From Armatimonadaceae bacterium (lineage in GTDB: Bacteria; Armatimonadota; Armatimonadia; Armatimonadales; Armatimonadaceae): a stretch of DNA of 41,175 bases. The notes under the pieces were generated by a model. That model saw only the letters and a program-made list of their open reading frames with translations, was not told the DNA's origin and searched no databases. This document shows, one piece after another, positions 35,194 through 41,175 of this stretch. A program made the translations under genes and the position numbers. The first letter of the stretch is position 1, and each line of letters starts with the position of its first letter. The stretch lies in contig JAUJNC010000037.1 in the NCBI GenBank assembly GCA_030446525.1, positions 1 through 41,175 of the forward strand, read 5' to 3'.

Positions 35194-35873
35194 GCAGAGT
35201 ACGTATGTCTAATTCGCCCTGATTCAGCAAAACTGTGCCGCGAACGGTGGCATATTGTTTCGCCCAGTACGTACGTCTACATGCACCACAGCCCGGGAGT
35301 GATGGAGAGTCGGAAACCCGCCCACGAAACCATTGCGAACAGCGTAGTCCTGTGTAGCCCTGAACCGCGCCTCAAAATCATCCAATGCAGGATTGCCTAA
35401 CTCCGATAAAGGAATGTCGCGGAGTTCTGCACCGTCCGATTTGATGAGAATTGTGCCGCACACGACTCCACTTCCATAGTCAGCGTGGAAAAACGTAGGG
35501 AAGCCTCCTATGAAACCATGTTGGCTGGCCCAGGTGTTGGTTACGCGCATTCGTTCTGCGAAGTCTTCCAATGCGACGTTGCCCAACTCGGCTAAGGGAA
35601 CATCGCGCCACTCTGCAGCGGCTTGTTTCACGAAGACGGTGCCGCCGAGATGATTGCGTCCATCGACCGCTTCATAAAGTTCGGGAAGCCGCCCAGGAAG
35701 CGGCTCTGAGGAGGATCCCCGTTCGATGCCGAAAACCCTGCATCGCCATCTGTTGCCGACTTGGCACCATGTTCGGGAAAGTCAGGCGGCTTTGTGCTTG
35801 GGTTACCTGCCTGCCGCCGCACAATGAAATGAACGCGTAGTGCGTCAAAATACGGGGCTAAGGAAAGGACCAA
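35194..35873 (-). pseudogene. GGFPT-repeat protein of unknown family, interrupted by the IS903-group element
   Basis: The intact central frame (35224-35631, 135 residues) contains two units. Each has the pattern W/L-RDIPLSELGN, AL-DF, GFVGGFPT, HADYG and GTILIK. A third unit is visible upstream after a frame change near 35685 (FLGGFPN, then LYEAVDGRNHLGGTVFVK). A further unit starts at the other end after a change near 35265 (GTVLLNQGELDIRTL). That last unit runs straight into the 9-bp target duplication. If the element is removed, the frame may continue to a stop near 34017 (NVLLFQDPA). I do not know a named family for this repeat. Confidence 0.5.
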
Positions 35874-35906
35874 GGAACAGAGTCCACGGGACGAAAAGAG
35901 TGGTAG

Positions 35907-35989
35907 GGGCTTTGTTGCAGAAATAGCTGAGTCAGCGCCTGGCCGCTAAGGAGAGTAGTTACGGACGCGGTCTGCTTGTATACTTGAGG
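35907..35989. mobile_element. Solo end of a second IS903-group element
   Basis: GGGCTTTGTTGCAGAAAT and the following ~80 bases align with the transposase-proximal end of the neighbouring IS903-group copy in inverted orientation, including the exactly shared TGCTTGTATACTTGAGG (17 bases). The match stops where the terminal repeat of the next element begins (35990). The rest of this copy is missing, so it was cut off by that insertion or by a later deletion. Confidence 0.7.
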
Positions 35990-37188
35990 GGTAGCTCCAC
36001 GTTAAAGCGTGCATAGCATGTCCCCTTGCTTGACCTGCCGGGAACGCCTGCGCCGCTTGGGCGCCGACCACGGCGGCGGGGCCACCCGATAGCCCAGCAA
36101 CTCGGCCACACTCCAGCAGTGATCCGTCAGACCCGATGCCTGCGCGGGCGTCTGCCCCTTCAGGCTCTGGTGCGGCGTGCAGAAGTTATACAGCGTCCCT
36201 ACCAGATACATGCCCACGTGCAGCGTCTCTTCCTGGCGCAGCAGCGAGCGGGAACGGCGCACCAGAGCCGCAAGACGTGCCCGGAACGTGCCGTTGAGGC
36301 GCTCGATGTAAACGGTATTGAGTCCCTGCTGCCCGGGAAGTAGGGCCAGCAACCGCTCCAGGCTCCCCACAACCACGCTCTGCACAACGCCGATCACGTG
36401 TCCTTTGTCTTTGACCTTGATCACCTGGCCGATGACCACTTCCGGCCAAGCCAGCAGGGCCGGGCGGCCTGGCTGGCCCGTGCGTAGCGGCGTGCGAAAC
36501 GCCTTCTTCCAGGCCGACGCGTAAGCCGAGAAGCCGTCGCTCACCAGAAGCAGCGGCTCAAAGCGCGCACAGGCTTTGACCTTGGCCGCCAGTGCCCCGA
36601 TCAGCCAGCGGTCGCGACGAGGGCTCACCACCCCGCCCAGCCACAGGCGCGTGGGAACACAGATAGCCAGCGCCATCCACGACACCAGCCGACGCTGGAG
36701 CTTGACACGCACCTCGTCGGCCTGCACGTGCCTCAAGTCCTGCGGCACCGACAGCACCCGCGCGTCATGTACCCGCTCGCAGTGCGCTCCGGCACGCCTC
36801 TGCCAGGCGGCCACGGTGCGCGCATCCAGGTCGAAGGCAGCTACAATGGCCCGGGTACCCACTTGTGGGTGTGGGCAGCCCAAAGCCAGCAGGGTCACCA
36901 CGCGGGCCACGGTCTCTTCGTCACTACGGAGCCGGTAGAGCGGCGTTCCTTTCGTGGCGGCGAAGGTCTTCTTACAGCTCGTGCAACGGTAGCGTCTGTG
37001 CGGATAGCTGTGGACGCGGATGTTGCCCTGACCGAGCGCCCCTCTTGACGGGCACTGCAAATTGGGACAGAATACTTCTTGCGGGTTCATGGCAGGATGA
37101 ATGGAATTGGTTGCGAGCCGAATCCATTGTCCCGGCCTGAACCCGTTTAGGCAAGAGCCCGCCTTTCACACTTTAATGTAGAGCTACC
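35990..37188. mobile_element. Intact IS1-like element with ~22-bp imperfect terminal inverted repeats
   Basis: GGTAGCTCCACGTTAAAG at 35990 and its inverted counterpart GGTAGCTCTACATTAAAG ending at 37188 (19 of 22 bases identical) delimit 1199 bp around one complete transposase gene. No target duplication is visible, which suggests a deletion or recombination at one edge. Confidence 0.75.
36002..37090 (-). CDS. Zinc-ribbon DDE transposase (IS1-like)
   Basis: The complete 362-residue protein begins with a zinc ribbon (CPNLQCP then CTSCKKTF) and a helix-turn-helix stretch (GTRAIVAAFDLDARTVAAW), as in InsA of IS1, fused to a catalytic domain in the same frame. Candidate DDE residues are Asp in VQADEVRVKL, Asp in LLVSDGFSAY and Glu in VYIERLNGTF. 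The end LYNFCTPHQSLKGQTPAQ is typical of DDE transposases. The stop lies inside the left terminal repeat. The uninterrupted frame, in contrast to the neighbouring elements, suggests this is the youngest or only active one here. IS1-like is the best label but not certain. Confidence 0.75.
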   Translation of the reverse strand: MNPQEVFCPNLQCPSRGALGQGNIRVHSYPHRRYRCTSCKKTFAATKGTPLYRLRSDEETVARVVTLLALGCPHPQVGTRAIVAAFDLDARTVAAWQRRAGAHCERVHDARVLSVPQDLRHVQADEVRVKLQRRLVSWMALAICVPTRLWLGGVVSPRRDRWLIGALAAKVKACARFEPLLLVSDGFSAYASAWKKAFRTPLRTGQPGRPALLAWPEVVIGQVIKVKDKGHVIGVVQSVVVGSLERLLALLPGQQGLNTVYIERLNGTFRARLAALVRRSRSLLRQEETLHVGMYLVGTLYNFCTPHQSLKGQTPAQASGLTDHCWSVAELLGYRVAPPPWSAPKRRRRSRQVKQGDMLCTL

Positions 37189-37212
37189 ACTGCGTCGGCC
37201 ACTTTCGGCAAC

Positions 37213-37329
37213 TCAGATGTAGCGGGCCACCCAGGCCGTGGGCGGCTGGGCCAGGGCGGGCAGGTTCAGCCCCACCAGCGTAACCAAAACCCACCCCAGA
37301 ACCAAGCAGAAGCGCTTACCTGGCTGCAT
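37213..37329 (-). pseudogene. Signal peptide of a truncated exported protein (possible beta-propeller repeat family)
   Basis: ATG 37329 has AAAGGGG upstream. The 38-residue product is almost only a signal peptide (FCLVLGWVLVTLVGLNLPALA, cleaved near AQ-PP) followed by PPTAWVARYI and a stop. The segment AWVARY is how many SBBP-repeat (beta-propeller) exported proteins begin. The stop comes 25 bases before the edge of the IS1-like element, so the body of the gene was probably lost with the insertion. Confidence 0.4.
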
Positions 37330-37746
37330 GCCGTGACCCCTTTCGCGCCTCCCCCGGCACCCCTTGGCGCTGCCCCGGAAAACCGCTCCGCCGCACCCGG
37401 GCACAACGGGCACCCAGCAGGAGCGCCCGGCACGGTCGGTGGACAGTAAGGCACTCATTCGCCAGACGAGCGCCTTCTCCTCCTGCCGGCGCGAAAAAGA
37501 AGCCCCGGCGCCGCGAGGGGGCTCCTGCGCCTCGTCAGCTCGGAGAGGGTTCCTCCAGAGGTTTGCCCCATCACCGGTGCTGGCGGTGCTGGCTGCTAAG
37601 GGCGCCCGCGAGAGCGCCCTTGGGCGTCCCGTCAGCCATAATGGAATGTTGATTGTGGTACAGGCTCTGGTACAAAAAAGGCGCGAAACCCGACCTGTTT
37701 TCGCCCCGCCTGCCTTCGGGCCTGTTGCCGTCCCAGAAACGAACGT
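37330..37746. terminator. Spacer with a terminator-like hairpin at 37598-37621
   Basis: AAGGGCGC pairs with GCGCCCTT around 8 bases at 37598-37621, ~126 bases after the cyclase gene stop on the minus strand. No T-run follows it. No gene is supported in the remainder of this spacer. Confidence 0.4.
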
Positions 37747-40404
37747 TTATGGCATGGGGGCTGCCCGCCATAAGCGCACCTGGTTACCCACTCCCGCCGC
37801 CAGCCACTGCCCGTCGGGGGAGAAGGCGACGCTGAAGCAGTCCTCGGCATGTCGGTAGGCGGCGACCTCGCGCCCGGTGACGGTGTTCCAAAGCCGCACC
37901 GTGTCGTCGGCGCTGGCGGTAGCCAGGGTCTTGCCATCCGGGGAGAACGCGACGCCGTAGACGAAATCGCTGTGGCCGCGCAGGAGGACGGCGGGCCGCT
38001 CGCCGCGCACGTCAAAGAGCCGCACCGCGCTGTCGAAATAGCCCGCCGCCACCGTCCTGCCGTCCGGAGAGAAGGCGAACGCCGTCGCGCCATCAGGAGG
38101 CGCCTGCAGCCGGCGCTTCAGCGACTGCGCGGCGGTGTCCCAGAGAAACACGGGATCAGGGAAACCCGCGAAAGCCAGCAGCCGCCCGTCCGGGGAGAAG
38201 ACCATCTGGGGAATGTCGTCGGTATACCCTCCCACGGCCGCGATGGGGGCGCCCGTCTTGGCGTCCAGGAACCGGATGCGTCGCCCCTCCGTCGCCGCCA
38301 GGGTTTTGCCGTCGGGGGAGAAGGCGACCCGGACGGTGCGATGCGCCATCTCCCGCAGCCGCCTCGTCGTGCCGGATGCCGCGTCGCGCAGGATCACGGC
38401 CCCGGCGACGCCAGCGGCCAGACTCTTGCCATCCGGGGAGAAGGCGACGCTGTCCAGGCGCGTGCCCGACAGGATCGGCGCGGAGGGCTGCCAGGAACCC
38501 ACCACCCAGAGTCGCGCGCTTCCCGCCCGACTGCCGGCGGTCGTGATGCTCGCGGAGGCCAGCGTCCGGCTGTCGGGGGAGAAGGCGACATCCTTGACAA
38601 AGCCCGCGTGCCCTGTCAGCACGTCCCGCTCGGGCGCCGGATCCCAGAACTTCAGCGTTCGATCGTCGCTGCCGGAGACCAGGGTCTTGCCGTCGGGGGA
38701 GAAGGCGACCGCAGTCACGGAGTAGCGGTGGCCCAGCAGCACGGAGACGGGCTTCCCGGCCCGGGGATCCCACAGGCGGATGGTCTGATCAAGGCTGCCG
38801 GAGGCGAGCGTCCGCCCGTCGGGGGAGAAGGCGAGGCAGTAGATACCGCCGTGGTGTCCCTGAAAAACGTGCTGCTGCCGCCCCGTGGCCACGGAAAAGA
38901 GCTGGACGGATTCGGTCCCGCCCGCGGCGAGGGTCTGCCCGTCCGGGGAAAAGGCCAGGGAAACGACGCCCTCATGCGAGTTAGCGAGGAACAACCGCAG
39001 TCGGCGTCCGCTGGCCACGTCCAGCAGGGCGCGCATACTGCCCCCTGCTACGGCCAGCGTTTTGCCGTCGGGCGACAACGCGATGTGGTAGGCCGCTCTT
39101 TCCAGGGGCAGCCTCGCCCGCGTTCGCCTCGTGGCGGTTTCCAGCAGGCGCACCTCCCCGGCGCGCGGTCCGCGCCCGCGGCGCGCGGTCTGTCCGCCGA
39201 CGGCGAGGATCCGCCCGTCGGGGGAAAAAGCCACGCAAAGGCCATCCATCGGGACGGGGGACGCCCACAGGGGCTTGCCGGTGGAAACATCCCAGAGCGC
39301 CGCTCCGTTCCGACCGGCGGTGGCCACCATCCTCCCGTCGGGAGAAAACGCAAGGTCTGTGACCGGAATGAATTCGCCGCGCCTGCCCAGGGTGAATCTT
39401 TCTTTACCCGTGGCGGCGTCCCGCAGCGTCGTGACGCCCCGGTACGGGTAGGAGGTTGCCAGCAGCCGCCCGTCGGGAGAGAAGGCAATCTTCACCGCGG
39501 GCGAGGCGAGAAACACGGTACGGCGGCTGGCGTCGCGCGTGCGCCACCACAGGTGGCGCCAAACGAAGTCGCGCAGATCCTCCTGGCCGGGCCGGGGCAC
39601 CTGCGCCTCAAGCAGTTCCCGTGCGTAGGAAAAGCCGCCCGTCTCCAGGGACTGCGCCGCCAGGTTCACCTGGGCCGTGTAAAGGCTGCGCCGCAGCGAG
39701 ATGGCCGCCCGGCGCGCTCGCCGCGCGTTGTTTGTCGCCGTGACCGCCAGGGCGGAGATGACCAGGAGCACAACGGCGGCCACCGCGGAGGCACGCACAA
39801 GACCACGCCGATACGCCAGCTCCAGGGTGTTGAGCGGGGGGAAATCCGCTCGCAGGGCCGGGGCCTGCACCTGGAAGACCTCGTCCTGCATCGGCAGGTC
39901 CTTGAGCCGGTGCCGACCCAAAAACCGCAGCCCCAGCGTTGGGGAGAGCCGTCCCCCCAGCGCTTGCCGTGTGCTCTGGGTCAGCACGATCTGGCCGCCG
40001 TGCGCCGCCGCCAGCAGCCGCGCCGCCCGGTTCAGAGCGGGGCCGAAGTAGTCCCCGTCCCGGTACTCGGCCGGCCCGGTGTGCAGCGCCATCCGCACCT
40101 TGAGCGGCCCGCCGTTCTCCCAAGCCCCGTCCTGAAGCACCTCCTGTGCCTGCGCGGCCGCGGCCACTGCGTCCTCGGCACGGCCGAAGGCGGCGCAGAA
40201 GGCGTCCCCGATCGTCTTGAAGACGTGGCCGCCGTGTCGCTCGATGGCCGAGCGCAGGATGGCGTCATGGCGGGCCAGGGCGGGGCGCATCGCCTCAGGG
40301 TGCTCCTCCCACAGGCGTGTGCTGCCCTGGATGTCGGTGAACAGAAAGGTGTTGACGCGCTCTTCCGAGGCCGTCGAGCCGGCGGCAGTCTGGACCACAG
40401 CCAT
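37747..40404 (-). CDS. Class III adenylate cyclase fused through a membrane helix to 14 WD40 repeats
   Basis: The 885-residue protein starts at ATG 40404 with AAGGAGCGG upstream. Residues ~18-185 form a class III nucleotide cyclase domain with all key positions present: metal-binding Asp24 (FTDIQGST) and Asp67 (IGDAF), adenine-selecting Lys63 and Asp118 (GDYFGPALN), and transition-state Asn125 and Arg129 (NRAAR). A membrane helix (ASAVAAVVLLVISALAV) lies at ~205-222. From ~295 onward there are fourteen WD40 units, each with an AFSPDG-type turn, enough for two seven-bladed propellers. The cyclase would face the cytoplasm and the propellers the other side. It is predicted active. A WD40 domain in place of the usual receptor suggests regulation by protein binding. 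Confidence 0.9.
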   Translation of the reverse strand: MAVVQTAAGSTASEERVNTFLFTDIQGSTRLWEEHPEAMRPALARHDAILRSAIERHGGHVFKTIGDAFCAAFGRAEDAVAAAAQAQEVLQDGAWENGGPLKVRMALHTGPAEYRDGDYFGPALNRAARLLAAAHGGQIVLTQSTRQALGGRLSPTLGLRFLGRHRLKDLPMQDEVFQVQAPALRADFPPLNTLELAYRRGLVRASAVAAVVLLVISALAVTATNNARRARRAAISLRRSLYTAQVNLAAQSLETGGFSYARELLEAQVPRPGQEDLRDFVWRHLWWRTRDASRRTVFLASPAVKIAFSPDGRLLATSYPYRGVTTLRDAATGKERFTLGRRGEFIPVTDLAFSPDGRMVATAGRNGAALWDVSTGKPLWASPVPMDGLCVAFSPDGRILAVGGQTARRGRGPRAGEVRLLETATRRTRARLPLERAAYHIALSPDGKTLAVAGGSMRALLDVASGRRLRLFLANSHEGVVSLAFSPDGQTLAAGGTESVQLFSVATGRQQHVFQGHHGGIYCLAFSPDGRTLASGSLDQTIRLWDPRAGKPVSVLLGHRYSVTAVAFSPDGKTLVSGSDDRTLKFWDPAPERDVLTGHAGFVKDVAFSPDSRTLASASITTAGSRAGSARLWVVGSWQPSAPILSGTRLDSVAFSPDGKSLAAGVAGAVILRDAASGTTRRLREMAHRTVRVAFSPDGKTLAATEGRRIRFLDAKTGAPIAAVGGYTDDIPQMVFSPDGRLLAFAGFPDPVFLWDTAAQSLKRRLQAPPDGATAFAFSPDGRTVAAGYFDSAVRLFDVRGERPAVLLRGHSDFVYGVAFSPDGKTLATASADDTVRLWNTVTGREVAAYRHAEDCFSVAFSPDGQWLAAGVGNQVRLWRAAPMP

Positions 40405-40435
40405 TACGCCGCTCCTTGCTTTCCCACCTGCGGGC

Positions 40436-40467
40436 AGCCTGCGCCCACCGCGTAGTGGGCGCAGGCT
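40436..40467. terminator. Perfect 13-bp hairpin upstream of the cyclase gene
   Basis: AGCCTGCGCCCAC and its complement enclose a 6-base loop. It lies in the leader between the small lipoprotein gene and the cyclase ATG and could end the first or regulate the second. Neither strand has a long T-run. Confidence 0.55.
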
Positions 40468-40542
40468 TGATTGTTAAGGGCAATGCGGCTCCTGCCGACG
40501 TTCCCCTGTTCGACTGCGACAGCCCTAGCCATCCCTGGTCCC

Positions 40543-40950
40543 CTATTGTTTGGTGAAGGCAGTGTCCGTGCCGATCCGCGGTTCCTTCGTCACAAGGGTT
40601 TTGCCGCCATCTTCCAGTCTATAGGGATACGCCGTCTCTTTGCCGGACTGGCCAAGCTTGAGCATCTGCCCGTCGGCTTCCCAGGTCCCGATAGTCGGCG
40701 TTCCGAAGGAGGCGGACGCGGTCAAGCTCCCGTCGCTGCTAAAGGTGTATTGTAACCGCAAGGCGAGTACTCTCTGTTGGATCTGCGCCCGCTGTGCCGG
40801 CGTTGGCGTGACGCCCGGTATTCTCACGTCCGTATTCTTCCAGGTTCCTACGAGCGCGCTCGACTGCTTTTTGCTGGCGCAGCCGGCCAGGCAAACCAGC
40901 AGCGCGGCGAGCGTCCCCATCCAACGAATCCCTCGACAACAGTGCATCAT
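40543..40950 (-). CDS. Small lipoprotein with lipocalin-like domain
   Basis: The 135-residue protein starts at ATG 40950 (or the next Met) with GGAGCAC seven bases upstream. The signal peptide ends in the lipobox LAGC near residue 23. The rest has the pattern of lipocalin-like proteins: SALVGTWKNTD at the start of the barrel, LQYTFSSDGSLTAS, and GTWEADGQMLKLG. Such proteins bind small hydrophobic ligands or act as envelope accessory factors. The ligand is unknown. The hairpin at 40436 separates it from the cyclase gene, so co-transcription is uncertain. Confidence 0.72.
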   Translation of the reverse strand: MMHCCRGIRWMGTLAALLVCLAGCASKKQSSALVGTWKNTDVRIPGVTPTPAQRAQIQQRVLALRLQYTFSSDGSLTASASFGTPTIGTWEADGQMLKLGQSGKETAYPYRLEDGGKTLVTKEPRIGTDTAFTKQ

Positions 40951-40972
40951 CCGTGTGCTCCTATCTGGCCGC

Positions 40973-41175
40973 TCATCGAAAGTCCCCGCCCCCCCGCCAG
41001 CCTTCTTTTTCTTTTCCTCGTTTTTGAACCGAGTAGTGTGATAGGTGCGCGAGCCGGTCCATCCATTGGCTCCGTAGCGCACCGTTCCGAGGACGTACCG
41101 CACCGCCCTCCGGTCGCGCATCGGGGCCTTGAGTCGCCACACGGCGCCGGGCGTCAGGCCGTGGGTTTCCGCGCT
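40973..41175 (-). CDS. C-terminus of a gene continuing beyond the window (uncertain end)
   Basis: A minus-strand frame is open from the last base of the window. It reads HGLTPGAVWRLKAPMRD, then AVRYVLGTVRYGANGWTG, then a Lys-rich segment. In the sequenced frame it fuses to the lipoprotein gene, which is unlikely because that gene has its own start and signal. If the C7 run near 40990 has one extra or missing base, the frame ends at a TGA at 40973-40975. It is therefore probably the end of a separate protein; the family is not recognised. Confidence 0.35.
   Translation of the reverse strand, partial: RGNPRPDARRRVATQGPDARPEGGAVRPRNGALRSQWMDRLAHLSHYSVQKRGKEKEGWRGGGDFR

Noticed and set aside
32152..37188. 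A composite transposon carrying cargo between IS copies
   Set aside because: The elements belong to different families with unrelated ends. The only gene between them is a broken host gene, and no passenger function is seen.
38000..39500. Regularly spaced DNA repeats that could suggest a CRISPR array
   Set aside because: The repeated TCGGGGGAGAAGGCGA-type segment is the antisense of the AFSPDG turn of the WD40 units. Spacing and divergence follow codons, not CRISPR spacers.
37849..40455. 868-residue plus-strand open frame opposite the WD40 cyclase gene
   Set aside because: It is the mirror of the repetitive GC-rich WD40 gene. Its composition is Gly/Arg/Pro/His-rich without domains, whereas the minus frame has complete cyclase and WD40 motifs.

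Overview
This is a GC-rich bacterial chromosome segment. It carries a DUF1553/DUF1501 pair, two PEP-CTERM proteins, a TonB-dependent receptor with a carboxypeptidase-regulatory-like N-terminal domain, a phytanoyl-CoA dioxygenase-type protein, a WD40 cyclase and an ECF sigma/anti-sigma pair. This mix fits a member of Armatimonadota or the Planctomycetota/Verrucomicrobiota group. That placement is an inference from gene content only, because there is no rRNA, tRNA or ribosomal protein gene in the window.

Layout. 1-1.9 kb: end of a DUF1553 gene and a complete Tat-exported DUF1501 gene. 2-5.6 kb: a frameshifted PAS-GGDEF-EAL gene, a broken small gene, and a DUF4118-PP2C phosphatase on the minus strand. 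5.7-6.4 kb: a PemK/MazF-type toxin-antitoxin pair with a 30-bp operator palindrome. 6.4-8.1 kb: an exported seven-TPR protein ending in a strong bidirectional terminator. 8.1-14.8 kb: a TonB system (ExbB, two ExbD, TonB), a TonB-dependent receptor and a lipoprotein. 15.3-17.5 kb: a SnoaL-like protein, a DUF433 remnant, a zinc-ribbon membrane protein and a glycine-zipper protein. 17.8-21.5 kb: an anti-sigma/ECF sigma pair divergent from a lipoprotein-type HtrA protease, which looks like an envelope-stress module. 21.6-25.7 kb: PhyH-type oxygenase, M3 and M14 peptidases. 26.3-31.8 kb: a 56-residue membrane protein, a hairpin-rich spacer, two PEP-CTERM proteins plus an orphan PEP-CTERM tail, and several small unknown genes. 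32.15-37.19 kb: a transposon graveyard holding an IS66-type element with a nested 232-bp MITE-like element, an IS903-group IS5 element with a 9-bp target duplication, a solo IS end, and an intact zinc-ribbon DDE element with its own terminal repeats. Host gene remnants lie between them. 37.2-41.2 kb: a truncated exported peptide, an adenylate cyclase fused to 14 WD40 repeats, and a small lipoprotein.

Many genes (GGDEF-EAL, PP2C, TonB receptor, sigma factor, HtrA, M3, M14, transposases) are readable only by switching frame one to seven times. Neighbouring genes of similar length are fully intact. Several shifts fall in G or C homopolymers, so indel errors in a draft assembly are the most economical explanation for the non-transposon cases. 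True decay cannot be excluded from sequence alone.

No CRISPR array, prophage or recognised defence island is visible. The most unusual items are the in-frame TAG between two consecutive PEP-CTERM sorting tails, the nested MITE inside the IS66 element, the interrupted GGFPT-repeat gene, and the predicted fully catalytic cyclase tethered to a double WD40 propeller.
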